A stretch of DNA of 64,000 nucleotides from an uncultured Amylibacter sp. (lineage in GTDB: Bacteria > Pseudomonadota > Alphaproteobacteria > Rhodobacterales > Rhodobacteraceae). Shown here in pieces: positions 52,175 to 60,989 of this stretch; the first letter of the stretch is position 1; each line of letters opens with the position of its first letter. The translations under genes and the position numbers were made by a program. The DNA is taken from NCBI GenBank assembly GCA_959347425.1, contig OY365741.1, forward strand, positions 1,698,501-1,762,500, given 5' to 3'. The notes below the pieces were generated by a model that was not told where the DNA came from, ran no database searches, and saw nothing but the letters and a program-made list of their open reading frames with translations.

Positions 52175-53740
52175 ATGGCAAAAAATACCAAAGACAAACC
52201 TGTTCGCCCTCGCGCCCTGCCTGCCAAGGGGTTTCGCGATTATTTCGGCTCGGCTGTGATAAAACGCTATGATATGCTTGCCACGATTGGCAAGATTTAC
52301 CATCGTTATGGCTTTGCCCCGTTGGAAAGCAGCGCGGTTGAAACGGTGGAGGCTTTGGGTAAATTCCTGCCCGATACCGACCGCCCGAATGACGGAGTTT
52401 TCGCGTGGCAGGATGAGGATGACGGTTGGTTAGCCTTGCGGTATGATTTGACTGCGCCCTTGGCACGGGTTTTCGCCCAGCATCGCAATGATTTGCCTTT
52501 ACCCTATCGCCGTTATGCGATGGGGCCAGTTTGGCGGAATGAAAAAATCGGCGCGGGGCGGTATCGTCAATTTTATCAATGTGATGCGGATACGGTTGGT
52601 GCGTCCTCTCCCGCCGCGGATGCGGAGATTTGTATGATGCTGGCGGATGTGTTGGAGGCTGTGGGCATAGCCCGCAATGATTATCAAATCCGCCTTAACA
52701 GCCGTAAGATTTTGAACGGAGTTTTGGATAGCTTGGGGTTGCTGGATGCGGAGGTGCGTGGTGGGGTTTTACGCACGATTGATAAGTTTGATAAAATCGG
52801 GGAGTCGGGGGTAAGGTCGCTTTTAACCAAGGGGCGGTTGGATAAATCGGGTGCGTTTATTGATGGGGTTGGGCTGAAGCCTGACCAAGCCGATGGTGTG
52901 TTGGCTTTCCTTATGGCGAAGGGGAAAAAGACCGATGACACGCTTGATAAATTAGTTGATATTGTTGGGGATTCGCCAGAGGGTGCAGAGGGTATAGTTG
53001 AGTTGCGTTCCATCCTTAATTTAGTACGCGGGCAGGGGTATGAAGGCGATAGAATCGTGCTTGATCCGTCGGTTGTACGTGGTTTGGGCTATTACACAGG
53101 CGCCGTTTATGAGGCGGAATTAACCTTTGAAATTAAAGATAAAAAGGGGCGGGTGCGTCAATTTGGCTCTGTCGCTGGTGGCGGGCGTTATGATGATTTG
53201 ATTAAACGATTTACTGGGCAATTAGTCCCCGCAACAGGGGTTTCGGTTGGTGTTGATCGCTTGCTGGCGGCTTTGGAAGAGCGGGGGGCTGACGCGGATA
53301 AAGATGTGGGATATGTGGCAGATGGTCCGGTTCTTGTGACTGTTATGGATAAGGATAGAATCGGCGATTATCAGGCTATGGTGACGAAATTGCGCGATGC
53401 GGGTATTCGTGCAGAATTGTATCTTGGCAATCCGAAAAACTTTGGCAATCAATTAAAATACGCCGATATGCGCGGCAGTCCTTTGGCGATTATCCAAGGT
53501 GCGGATGAACTTGCCAGAGGGAAAGTTCAGATTAAAAATCTTGTTCTTGGTTCGGACATGTCGAAAAAAATTGATAGTTTGGAAGAGTGGCGGGCGCAAC
53601 CCGCACAAACTCCGATAGACCAGACGGATTTGGTGGAAGGGGTTAAGATAGCCCGCAAGCATTTAGCGGGACGGGTGAAAAGATTTATTAGGACAGGTGA
53701 CCTCAGAAAAAAATCTGATATTAAAAAGGACACCCCCTGA
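52175..53740 (+). CDS. hisS: Histidyl-tRNA synthetase, divergent alphaproteobacterial type
   Basis: Charges tRNA-His. It has 521 residues: motif 1 region [19 protein letters not shown], motif 2 as [24 protein letters not shown] instead of the canonical RHERPQ-type loop, His-binding region [14 protein letters not shown], motif 3 GGGRYDDLI...[13 protein letters not shown] and an anticodon-binding C-terminal domain. The altered motif 2 loop matches the group known from many alphaproteobacteria whose tRNA-His lacks the extra G-1. hisZ follows with a 1-base overlap. Confidence 0.94.
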   Translation: MAKNTKDKPVRPRALPAKGFRDYFGSAVIKRYDMLATIGKIYHRYGFAPLESSAVETVEALGKFLPDTDRPNDGVFAWQDEDDGWLALRYDLTAPLARVFAQHRNDLPLPYRRYAMGPVWRNEKIGAGRYRQFYQCDADTVGASSPAADAEICMMLADVLEAVGIARNDYQIRLNSRKILNGVLDSLGLLDAEVRGGVLRTIDKFDKIGESGVRSLLTKGRLDKSGAFIDGVGLKPDQADGVLAFLMAKGKKTDDTLDKLVDIVGDSPEGAEGIVELRSILNLVRGQGYEGDRIVLDPSVVRGLGYYTGAVYEAELTFEIKDKKGRVRQFGSVAGGGRYDDLIKRFTGQLVPATGVSVGVDRLLAALEERGADADKDVGYVADGPVLVTVMDKDRIGDYQAMVTKLRDAGIRAELYLGNPKNFGNQLKYADMRGSPLAIIQGADELARGKVQIKNLVLGSDMSKKIDSLEEWRAQPAQTPIDQTDLVEGVKIARKHLAGRVKRFIRTGDLRKKSDIKKDTP

Positions 53741-54837
53741 TGACCCGCGCTCGTATTGCCGATAAGGCCAACCAGTTGCACCAGCGGTTTTTGCAAACAG
53801 GGGCAGAGCCGTTTGATGTCGCAGTCCTGCTGCCCGCCCGCCGTCTGCTGGATTTGTACGGTGAAGATATTCGCGCCCGTGCCTATGTCACGCAGGATTC
53901 TATCCTAGGCGAACAGATGTTGCGCCCCGATTTCACCGTCCCGATTGCCGAGCATCATTTGGGCAAAACCGACACCCAGCCTTCTCGTTATTGCTATAAC
54001 GGGTTGGTTTGGCGCAAGCAAGGGCGCGATTCCACCCGCCCCCGCGAATTCCGCCAAGTGGGGATAGAGGTTTTTGGCAGCACCGATTCGTCCTTGGCAG
54101 AGGCGGATATTTTCGCCCTGTTCTTTGATATTTTGAAAACCGAATTGGGGCAGAATCTATCCGTAGTCACGGGCGATATTGGGCTGTTACGCGCCGCCAT
54201 AAACGGGCTGAATACCACACCCGCCCGTCGCCGTGCCTTGATGCGCCATCTGTGGCATCCGCAAAGATTTCGCCAGCTATTATTGCGGTTTTCAGGGAAA
54301 GCTGCGCCCTTGGCAACGCGGGCAAAATTGATTGAACAGATTAACGCAGACGGCTTTGATACCGTGATAAACCGCGCGGGTACGCCTATTGGCAAACGCG
54401 ATATTACCGCGATTAAAACCCGCGTTGATTGGCTGATGGAGGATGCGAAAACTCCGCCCCTTGATGCGGGTCAGGCGGGGCTGATTGATGATATTTTGGC
54501 ACTGAATACCAATGCCGCCGATGCGTTAAAACAGGCGGAAAGCTGGACGCAAAACCACCCGTATTTGGCGGAAGCCACGGCGCGAATGTCGGCCCGATTA
54601 AAGGCGTTTGAGGGCAAAAACATTGCCCTGAATGATTTGGGGTTTGAGGGATGTTATGCCCTAACCAGCCTAGAATACTATGACGGATTCGTGTTTCGCT
54701 TTACCGATACCGCGCAAAATATCCTTGCCACGGGCGGGCGATATGATGCTTTGGCAGAGCACTTGGGCGGGGGGAAATTAACCGCGATTGGCGGGGTTAT
54801 CCGCCCCGATATTTTATTACAGGCAACAGGGGGCTAG
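53740..54837 (+). CDS. hisZ: ATP phosphoribosyltransferase regulatory subunit HisZ
   Basis: A HisRS-like paralogue without charging activity that activates the short HisG. It has 365 residues: VAVLLPARRLLDLYGEDIR, LRPDFTVPIAEHHL, YCYNGLVWRKQGRDSTRPREFRQVG region and ATGGRYDALAEHLGG. Charging motifs are relaxed. hisG follows after 3 bases, confirming the pairing. Confidence 0.93.
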   Translation: MTRARIADKANQLHQRFLQTGAEPFDVAVLLPARRLLDLYGEDIRARAYVTQDSILGEQMLRPDFTVPIAEHHLGKTDTQPSRYCYNGLVWRKQGRDSTRPREFRQVGIEVFGSTDSSLAEADIFALFFDILKTELGQNLSVVTGDIGLLRAAINGLNTTPARRRALMRHLWHPQRFRQLLLRFSGKAAPLATRAKLIEQINADGFDTVINRAGTPIGKRDITAIKTRVDWLMEDAKTPPLDAGQAGLIDDILALNTNAADALKQAESWTQNHPYLAEATARMSARLKAFEGKNIALNDLGFEGCYALTSLEYYDGFVFRFTDTAQNILATGGRYDALAEHLGGGKLTAIGGVIRPDILLQATGG

Positions 54838-54840
54838 GCG

Positions 54841-55557
54841 ATGTTAAAACTGGCAGTTCCATCAAAAGGACGGTTGCAGGGCGATACTCTGGATTGGTTT
54901 GCAAAACGCGGATTGTCCATGCGCGCGACCCGTGCGCGGGAATACAGCGGCGTAGTGGAAGGCATAGACGGTGTGGAATTGTTATTCATGTCGGCCAATG
55001 AAATCAGCTATGAGCTGGACGCAGGGCGGATTCATCTGGGCGTAACGGGGATAGATTTGGTGCAGGAAAACCTGCCCTTTTGGCAGAGTGATGTGGCGGT
55101 GATAGAGGCTCTGGGTGTCGGGTGTGCCGATGTTATTCTGGCAGTTCCCTCGGTTTGGATTGATGTGGCTTGCGTGGAAGATTTGGACGCAGTCGCCGCC
55201 CAATTCCGCCAAGATTTGGGGTTTCCCTTGCGGATTGCCACGAAATACCACAATTTAGCACGGGGTTTTTTGCGCGGGGTTGGCTTGGCGGATTATCAAT
55301 TGGTTGATAGTATAGGCGCGACAGAGGCGAGTGTGAAAAACCTGAAAGCCGAGGTCATCGTTGATATCACGTCAACCGGGGAAACCTTGCGGGCGAATCA
55401 TTTGAAACCCTTGGATGACGGGTTAATTTTGAAATCAGAGGCGTGTCTTTACGCCGCCAATAAGGCCGATTGGAGCGGGGGCGCGGAGGCAAAACTACAA
55501 CAGGTTTGCAAAATGCTGGGTGTTGCCGCGCCTGTGGTCGGTTCTGTGGTAAAATGA
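54841..55557 (+). CDS. hisG: ATP phosphoribosyltransferase catalytic subunit, short form
   Basis: First step of histidine synthesis (ATP + PRPP). It has 238 residues, the HisG-short form lacking the C-terminal regulatory domain and needing HisZ. Motifs: LAVPSKGRLQGDTLDWF, HLGVTGIDLVQEN, RIATKYHNLARGFL and VDITSTGETLRANHLKPL (PRPP loop). Stop overlaps panC as ATGA. Confidence 0.95.
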   Translation: MLKLAVPSKGRLQGDTLDWFAKRGLSMRATRAREYSGVVEGIDGVELLFMSANEISYELDAGRIHLGVTGIDLVQENLPFWQSDVAVIEALGVGCADVILAVPSVWIDVACVEDLDAVAAQFRQDLGFPLRIATKYHNLARGFLRGVGLADYQLVDSIGATEASVKNLKAEVIVDITSTGETLRANHLKPLDDGLILKSEACLYAANKADWSGGAEAKLQQVCKMLGVAAPVVGSVVK

Positions 55558-56417
55558 TGAAACCGATTTCGCGCTTTGATACAATCGCGCAGATGCGCAG
55601 TCAGATTAAACTCTGGCGCGGGCAGGGGTTGTCTATCGGGCTGGTGCCAACCATGGGCAATTTACACGCTGGGCATATTGCACTGATTGATACCGCTCTT
55701 GGCAGTTCTGATCGGGTGATAACGACTATTTTTCCCAATCCCACGCAGTTTGCCGAAGGCGAAGATTTTTCCGCCTATCCGCGCAGCGAACAGCGGGATA
55801 TTGACCAAATCACGCAAATCGGCGGGCATGGGGTGTTTATTCCGCCCGTGGCAGAGATCTATCCGCCCGATTTTGCTACAAAAATATCGGTGGAGGGCTT
55901 GGGCGATTGCTTATGCGGAGCAAATCGCCCGCATCATTTCGGCGGAGTCGCCCTGATTGTGGCAAAGTTATTAAACCAAGCCCGCCCCGATATCGTTGTG
56001 TTTGGGCAAAAGGATTGGCAGCAATTATTGATTATCCGCCGTTTGGTGCGCGATTTGGATTTGGATGTGCAGGTGGTGTCTGTGCCGACCGTGCGCGATA
56101 AGGCGGGCTTGGCCTTGTCATCGCGCAATGGGTATTTGTCGGCGGAACAGTTGGATGTGGCACGGCAGTTTAACGGGGTGCTTCGCGGGGTTGTGGCGGA
56201 GGTTATCGGTGGCGTTGCGCCCGTTGTGGCTTGCGATAAGGCAAAGGCGGATTTGCTGGATCTCGGGTTTGATAAGGTGGATTATTTGGAATGCAGAGAC
56301 GGTGAGAGTTTGGTTTTGCTGGATGGGTTGGACGGGCAAACAACACCGCGGGTTTTTGGTGCGGTTTATTTGGCTGGGGCGCGGTTGATTGATAATGTCG
56401 CTGTGAATTGTGAATGA
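55554..56417 (+). CDS. panC: Pantothenate synthetase
   Basis: Joins pantoate and beta-alanine with ATP. It has 287 residues from the ATG at 55554 that overlaps the hisG stop (ATGATGA; 55557 is also possible). Motifs: VPTMGNLHAGHIALI (HIGH-like), IFPNPTQFAEGEDFSAYPR, FGQKDWQQLLIIRRLV and SSRNGYLS. hisG-panC linkage without panB is notable but not rare in operons formed by overlap. It ends in an inverted-repeat element. Confidence 0.95.
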   Translation: MMKPISRFDTIAQMRSQIKLWRGQGLSIGLVPTMGNLHAGHIALIDTALGSSDRVITTIFPNPTQFAEGEDFSAYPRSEQRDIDQITQIGGHGVFIPPVAEIYPPDFATKISVEGLGDCLCGANRPHHFGGVALIVAKLLNQARPDIVVFGQKDWQQLLIIRRLVRDLDLDVQVVSVPTVRDKAGLALSSRNGYLSAEQLDVARQFNGVLRGVVAEVIGGVAPVVACDKAKADLLDLGFDKVDYLECRDGESLVLLDGLDGQTTPRVFGAVYLAGARLIDNVAVNCE

Positions 56418-56580
56418 TGAATTATGAATGGTGAATTATTGTTTGTTCTTGTTATCCGTTATCTAAAATAATTGGAGTTCGTTATTTTAGGTTATTGAAT
56501 AACTAGGCGTTCGTTATTTTAGGAAAGAAATTTGCCATAAAACCCAATTCACCATTCATAATTCACAATTCATCATTCAC
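56405..56580. repeat. Small inverted-repeat element between convergent genes
   Basis: TGAATTATGAATGGTGAATT (56418-56437) is exactly complementary to AATTCACCATTCATAATTCA (56546-56565). Inside, GTTCGTTATTTTAGG occurs twice as a direct repeat (about 56478-56492 and 56509-56523). The flanking GTGAATG words are of the boundary-array type. Layout is MITE-like, but it could also act as a two-way terminator for panC and the DUF1489 gene. Confidence 0.65.
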
Positions 56581-57014
56581 TGAAGCCCCATATCCGCAAG
56601 TTGCCGTTGCAGGGCTTCAGGCAGGGGTGTTTCCTTCATCCGCGCGGCGGTTAAATCCTTTGGCGCGTCCTCTGGTTTCAAATACCGCCAGCCTTGGAAC
56701 GGGCGTTTGGGAACGGCAATCGTGCGGACAATCGCGCGTTCCAGCACTATCGCCGTGCGTTTTATACCATCCTCGCCCATCACATCATCAAACCGCACAA
56801 TCTTTTGCCTCGCCAGAATAAACCCCCGAATCACCCAGTAAATCGACCCGCCGTTTGCCACTATTTCACCGCCTCTGGTTGGGCGCATCCGTGTGACATG
56901 ACGGGGTGCGCCGTCTGGACCGACGGCAAGTGCGTTCATTTGCCACTGCGCCAAGGATTCGGGCGATTCCGTGCCGACGCTGAGTTTTATCAAGTGTAAG
57001 GAGGGCTGCACCAT
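56577..57014 (-). CDS. DUF1489 family protein
   Basis: A 145-residue protein: LHLIKLSVGTESPESLAQW at the start, HVTRMRPTRGGEI, GGSIYWVIRGFILARQKI, TAIVLERAIVRT and PFQGWRYLKPEDAPKDL. This pattern is that of DUF1489, widespread in alphaproteobacteria and of unknown function. Convergent with panC and divergent from pabB. Confidence 0.92.
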   Translation of the reverse strand: MVQPSLHLIKLSVGTESPESLAQWQMNALAVGPDGAPRHVTRMRPTRGGEIVANGGSIYWVIRGFILARQKIVRFDDVMGEDGIKRTAIVLERAIVRTIAVPKRPFQGWRYLKPEDAPKDLTAARMKETPLPEALQRQLADMGLQ

Positions 57015-57140
57015 ACCTTATTATTACCTTTTTATCGCTTATCGTCAAGGGCGAAATTCCAAAAATAATCATAAAAATAATCCCATAATAACTGCGTCTA
57101 ACCTTTTCACTCTGGCAGGGATAGGGTAGAGGATGGGGCT

Positions 57141-58325
57141 ATGAAAACACCCCCGCCCTATCTGTTGTTTGATGCTGGTTTTGATGCTGAGTCTGCCGCT
57201 CCCCGTGCTTTTACTTCGCCCAAACAAATCATCTGTGCGTGGCAGCCGAATGAGGTCGCCACGGCCTTTGCCACACTGCAACAAGCTCACGATAACGGCG
57301 ATTGGCTGGCGGGGGTTTGCGCCTATGAATTGGGCTATGTTTTGGAGGATGCTCTGCACCCGTATTTGCCCGATAACCGCCGTACGCCCCTGCTATGTTT
57401 CGGGGTGTTTGACGCACCTGCCACACCCCAGCAAACCCAAGCCTTGCTGGATACCGCACGGAATGACAAAAAAAACGCGCAATTATCCACGCCAAAACCG
57501 CTCTGGCAAGCCGCCCAATATCGCGCCGCCTTTGATACCGCCCATGCCTATATTTGCGCGGGGGATTTTTACCAGATAAACCTGACTTTCCCGATGCTGG
57601 CGGATTACACGGGGTCTGCCCTTGGGCTTTATCACGCACTGGCCGCCTATCAACCCGTGCATTATGGCGCGTTAATTGATTTCACCCCCGCGATGCCCGA
57701 TATGCCGATTATCCTGTCACGCTCGCCCGAATTGTTCTTTCATTTATCGGCAAACGGCGATATTACCACCCGCCCGATGAAGGGGACTATTCCGCGAGGG
57801 CGGGATCCCGTGGCGGATGCCTTCGCCGCGAATTTCCTGCAAAATGACGTTAAAAACCGCGCCGAAAACCTGATGATTGTGGATTTATTACGCAATGATT
57901 TATCGCAAATCGCCGATTATCATTCGGTGCGCGTGCCAGAGCTTTTTACCATAGAGACTTATGAAACGGTTCATCAAATGACCTCGCGTATCAGTGCGCA
58001 CCTACGCCCGAATTTAACGATTCACGATATATTTGCCGCGTTGTTTCCCTGTGGTTCCATCACGGGTGCGCCGAAAATCCGTGCAATGCGGGCGATAGCC
58101 GAACTGGAAACCGCCCCTCGTGGTGCGTATTGTGGCAGTATTGGGTTTATCGCCCCCGACGGGCAGATGTGTTTTAATGTTGCGATTCGCACATTATCGC
58201 TTTATCCTGAAGGGGAGGCTTTGTTAAATGTAGGCGGCGGGGTGGTTTATGATAGCACTGCCGATGCCGAGTATGAGGAGGCGTTATGGAAAGCTCGTTA
58301 CGCGATTCTGCCCCAGAAGGGGTGA
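57141..58325 (+). CDS. pabB: Aminodeoxychorismate synthase component I
   Basis: Converts chorismate to 4-amino-4-deoxychorismate for folate synthesis, using ammonia from a PabA-type glutaminase not in this window. It has 394 residues, shorter than E. coli PabB (453), lacking part of the N-terminal domain. Motifs: AGDFYQINLTFP, TRPMKGTIPRGRDP (Lys of the PIKGT-type motif), IVDLLRNDLSQIAD and PCGSITGAPKIRAM. Overlaps pabC by 40 bases in another frame. Confidence 0.92.
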   Translation: MKTPPPYLLFDAGFDAESAAPRAFTSPKQIICAWQPNEVATAFATLQQAHDNGDWLAGVCAYELGYVLEDALHPYLPDNRRTPLLCFGVFDAPATPQQTQALLDTARNDKKNAQLSTPKPLWQAAQYRAAFDTAHAYICAGDFYQINLTFPMLADYTGSALGLYHALAAYQPVHYGALIDFTPAMPDMPIILSRSPELFFHLSANGDITTRPMKGTIPRGRDPVADAFAANFLQNDVKNRAENLMIVDLLRNDLSQIADYHSVRVPELFTIETYETVHQMTSRISAHLRPNLTIHDIFAALFPCGSITGAPKIRAMRAIAELETAPRGAYCGSIGFIAPDGQMCFNVAIRTLSLYPEGEALLNVGGGVVYDSTADAEYEEALWKARYAILPQKG

Positions 58326-58939
58326 GGGTTTTGGAAACTCTGCGCTATGACCCGCAGGATGATTCGCGGGGCGGGTGCGTGCGTATGGCGTTGCATGTGG
58401 CGCGGGCAGAACGCACCTGTGCCGCGTTGGGGTTTGCCTTTGACCGCGTGGAATTGGTGCGGATTTTGAACGGAGTAAAGGCGGCGGTACCCCTGCGATT
58501 GCGGGTGTCTATCGGCGCGGATGGGATTACGTTAGAAAAACAGCCGTTTATCGCGGGCGGGGACTGGCGGTTTGGTCTATCTGGCGTGCGGTTGGCTTCG
58601 GATGACCCATGGTTGCGGGTGAAAACAACCCAGCGAGCGTTGTATAATCAGGCACGGGCGGGGCTAGCGGCGGGCTTGGATGAGGTTGTTTTTATGAATG
58701 AAAACGGGCATTTGTGCGAGGGTACGATTACTAATCTGTTCGTGCAAAAGGATGATGGGCTGGTGACTCCGCCTTTATCATGTGGAGTTCTGCCCGGGGT
58801 TTTGCGGGCGGATTTATTGGCGCAGGGTAAGGCTCGTGAAGCGATTATTACGGTTGCGGATTTGGCTGAAGGGCAGGTTTTCTTGGGTAATTCATTGCGC
58901 GGTTTGATTTCTGCGCAATTTATTGGCACGATTGGGTGA
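58286..58939 (+). CDS. pabC: Aminodeoxychorismate lyase / class IV aminotransferase
   Basis: A 217-residue PLP enzyme of the branched-chain transaminase fold that releases pyruvate to give p-aminobenzoate. The PLP Lys is likely in VKTTQRALYNQAR; the signature CEGTITNLFV and a C-terminal LGNSLRGLISAQ follow. It is shorter than usual (about 270), and fits the PabC part of PabB-PabC pairs. The 40-base overlap with pabB suggests a fusion ancestor or strict coupling. Confidence 0.88.
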   Translation: MESSLRDSAPEGVRVLETLRYDPQDDSRGGCVRMALHVARAERTCAALGFAFDRVELVRILNGVKAAVPLRLRVSIGADGITLEKQPFIAGGDWRFGLSGVRLASDDPWLRVKTTQRALYNQARAGLAAGLDEVVFMNENGHLCEGTITNLFVQKDDGLVTPPLSCGVLPGVLRADLLAQGKAREAIITVADLAEGQVFLGNSLRGLISAQFIGTIG

Positions 58940-58955
58940 TTTTTGCCGAATTGAG

Positions 58956-58987
58956 GGCTTGACAAGCCCGTGCGAATCGCGTAGAAC
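58956..58987 (+). promoter_or_regulatory. Promoter of rpmG
   Basis: TTGACA (58959-58964), 17 bases, TAGAAC (58982-58987). The -35 box sits within GGGCTTGACAAGCCC, a perfect 6-bp palindrome around GAC, seen from memory also before stable-RNA-type genes in alphaproteobacteria. The same palindrome could end the pabC transcript. Confidence 0.6.
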
Positions 58988-59050
58988 CCGATTTATGACC
59001 TTTGGCGCAGTTGCGCTTTTCATAATCATCAGCGTTTGACGGAGATAAAA

Positions 59051-59218
59051 ATGGCCAAACCTACCACAATTAAGATTCGATTGAATTCGACAGCAGATAC
59101 CGGGCATTTTTATGTTACTAAGAAAAATGCACGTACTATGACCGAGAAAATGGTTGTTAATAAGTATGATCCGGTGGTGCGCAAGCACGTTCCCTATAAA
59201 GAAGGCAAGATCAAGTAG
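59051..59218 (+). CDS. rpmG: 50S ribosomal protein L33
   Basis: A 55-residue ribosomal protein: [29 protein letters not shown] and [18 protein letters not shown]. It lacks the Cys pairs of the zinc-binding L33 form. GGAG lies 8 bases before the ATG at 59051; a Met five codons upstream is not used. It stands alone with its own promoter. Confidence 0.97.
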   Translation: MAKPTTIKIRLNSTADTGHFYVTKKNARTMTEKMVVNKYDPVVRKHVPYKEGKIK

Positions 59219-59360
59219 TCGTTTATTAACGATGAGTGATTAACGATTAATGGTATCGTCGCCGACCAGCCCCAAGCGAGGGCGGGGGCTTTTGTGCATA
59301 TAGAGCTTTTTCTTGCGAAAAAGCCCATACACAAAAGCCTTTGGTTACAAGACGATAGGT
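59217..59360 (+). repeat. Structured repeat, left half (copy E), ending at the cassette
   Basis: Array words GTGATTAACGATTAATGG (59231-59252), then GCCGACCAG, the hairpin GGCTTTTGTG/CACAAAAGCC with GCTTTTTC/GAAAAAGC inside, and GGTTACAAGACGATAGG. Identity to copy D then stops at about 59359, 12 bases before the stop of the first cassette gene. The right half resumes at about 60868. Confidence 0.8.
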
Positions 59361-59371
59361 TTGGTTTAATC

Positions 59372-59719
59372 TTATTCGCCCACTAAATATAGGACTTCAA
59401 AATGATTTTCATTTTCGGGGTCTTTTTTTGCGTGAAAACGTGGCGGTTTGTCATCATACTTATCATGGTTCTTTTCGCGTATCCACGCCAAAATGTCGTC
59501 ACTACCAAAATGACGGCATCCATTCCAAAAGCAGGGCATGAGTTCAACCCGATGAAATTCCTTTTGATTAGGTAGCAGAACATGAATAAAAGCATCTTGC
59601 CCTTGTTTAGGGAACAGTGTGTTGAAATCCGCACCTTCTGTCAAAACTCCCAAATGAAAGTTTTGGAGCTTAGTGGCATCACGCTTTTCACGCGATCGAA
59701 TACTAACTATAAAATCCAT
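59372..59719 (-). CDS. Unknown protein, third gene of the cassette
   Basis: A 115-residue soluble protein I do not recognise: MDFIVSIRSREKRDATKL, GADFNTLFPKQGQDAFIHVLL, ELMPCFWNGCRHFGSDDILAWI and a polar Lys/Asp/Asn/His-rich end (FHAKKDPENENHFEVLYLVGE region). The Cys-x4-Cys-x-His group in the middle might bind metal. It lies 23 bases after the secreted-protein gene on the same strand. AT-rich relative to the core genes. Confidence 0.65.
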   Translation of the reverse strand: MDFIVSIRSREKRDATKLQNFHLGVLTEGADFNTLFPKQGQDAFIHVLLPNQKEFHRVELMPCFWNGCRHFGSDDILAWIREKNHDKYDDKPPRFHAKKDPENENHFEVLYLVGE

Positions 59720-59742
59720 TACGATATTCCTTTTTTAACCTA

Positions 59743-60540
59743 TTAATAAGCTGTTTCAACAACTTTAAGAACAGTGCCTTTTGCGTTTGTAACAACCAAA
59801 CATTCAATATCGCCAGAAATTGACCTAATCTGCGCCAGTATTTCTCTCGGGTCATATATAGTAGCTTTGATGTAATTGCCTCCTTTAAAAATAAAAGGTT
59901 CTTTTGGGGTAAATTCAATCCCAAACCTTAATTCAGATTTTAATGCCTTTGCCTGTGATCTTGGTACTGGTATAGAAAAAGTATTTGATACCCAAGTTGT
60001 GCTTTCGTTTATTTTACGCTTTCTATCAAAAATACCATAAATATTTCTTCTATATCTTTTTATTCCAACCTCTTTGCCATAAGCATTAGACGCGGGGTAT
60101 TCGCCAGTTATCCTGTCTTCAATTTTCAAACCAATAGCATGAGTTTTTGATGATTCGCCATAGGCAACAGATGGCACGGAATATGAAAAACTCCCTCTGG
60201 TATTCCACAAAGAAGAAGGAATCTCAATTGAAATTTTTTCAGTATCTGCATTGTAATTTGCCGACACTTCGTTAATCACCTCAACTATCATTGTTCCATT
60301 TGGAATCTGTCCCAGAGCCGTTTTTTGCCGTGCGTTAAATTCTGCGGTTGTTTCATATTCATCTTTCACCAAAATAACTTTAGACATTTGCTCTGCAACC
60401 ACCTCAGAGGAAAGCATTTTGACAATATCACCAACCGCATGCGTACAAGCCGCGAACGCCACAGATGGAAACATTGCAAGCTGTATAAAGCCCACAAATA
60501 GAGCCGTTATTAGCCCAGTCGGTTTTTTAATTTTATTCAT
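59743..60540 (-). CDS. Predicted exported protein, second gene of the cassette
   Basis: A 265-residue protein with a Sec-type signal peptide: basic MNKIKKP, hydrophobic core about 9-26, cleavage probably after AFA (about 30). The mature part starts CTHAVGDIV, contains KDEYETTAEFNARQKTAL, a phrase I recall from other exported proteins of unknown role, and then beta-rich segments (IPNGTMIVEVINEVSANYN, YIKATIYDPREILAQI). Two Cys (near 32 and 252) could form a disulfide. It begins 3 bases after the preceding gene. No function is assigned. Confidence 0.7.
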   Translation of the reverse strand: MNKIKKPTGLITALFVGFIQLAMFPSVAFAACTHAVGDIVKMLSSEVVAEQMSKVILVKDEYETTAEFNARQKTALGQIPNGTMIVEVINEVSANYNADTEKISIEIPSSLWNTRGSFSYSVPSVAYGESSKTHAIGLKIEDRITGEYPASNAYGKEVGIKRYRRNIYGIFDRKRKINESTTWVSNTFSIPVPRSQAKALKSELRFGIEFTPKEPFIFKGGNYIKATIYDPREILAQIRSISGDIECLVVTNAKGTVLKVVETAY

Positions 60541-60543
60541 ATT

Positions 60544-60750
60544 TTACAATGATTCCATATACTTAATAAAGTCTTCCCAAGTTACTTTTATGCTATTTTT
60601 TTGGGCGTGTCGGGCTTTACGCCACATTACATGAGCTTTATTGACGGAAAGTGTTCCTTTAGTCTTACCCTCCTTATCTTGAACTTCTATCTCCATAGGT
60701 TTAGTTTTTAGACTTAGTTCAACGCCAATGTCTTTTATTGCTACTTTCAT
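60544..60750 (-). CDS. Small unknown protein, first gene of the cassette
   Basis: A 68-residue protein: MKVAIKDIGVELSLKTKP, EIEVQDKEGKTKGTLSVNKAHVMW and a basic C-terminus RKARHAQKNSIKVTWEDFIKYM. A beta-rich front and a helical end fit a small DNA- or RNA-binding or regulatory protein, but no family is recognised. AAGGAGT lies 6 bases before the start. It heads a three-gene unit. Confidence 0.65.
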   Translation of the reverse strand: MKVAIKDIGVELSLKTKPMEIEVQDKEGKTKGTLSVNKAHVMWRKARHAQKNSIKVTWEDFIKYMESL

Positions 60751-60867
60751 AAGATGTACTCCTTTTTTTTAACTTATGTACCTTATCATAAAACACAAAA
60801 ACAACCATGTCAAGACAAAAGTTAATAATTTATGACTCGCAAAGGCATTCATAGTAAATCTAGGGCG

Positions 60868-60985
60868 ACCATAGCTAATAAAACCCGTCCGCCCAAGCCT
60901 CGCAGAGGGGTGGGCGGGCGGGAAGCCCGAACGCAGGGGCTTGCCCCGAAGTGAGGGCGAAACAAAAAACATTTATCGTTTATCA
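60868..60985 (+). repeat. Structured repeat, right half (copy E), after the cassette
   Basis: From ATAGCTAATAAAACCCGTCC it matches copy D (ATAGCCATAAAATCCCGTCC region), followed by GAGGGGTGGGCGGGCGGG, a longer GGGGCTTGCCCC hairpin not in copy D, GTGAGGGCG and ACAAAAAAC. TTTATCGTTTATCATTAA words end it. With 59217-59360 it makes one repeat copy interrupted by 1.5 kb. Confidence 0.8.
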
Positions 60986-60989
60986 TTAA

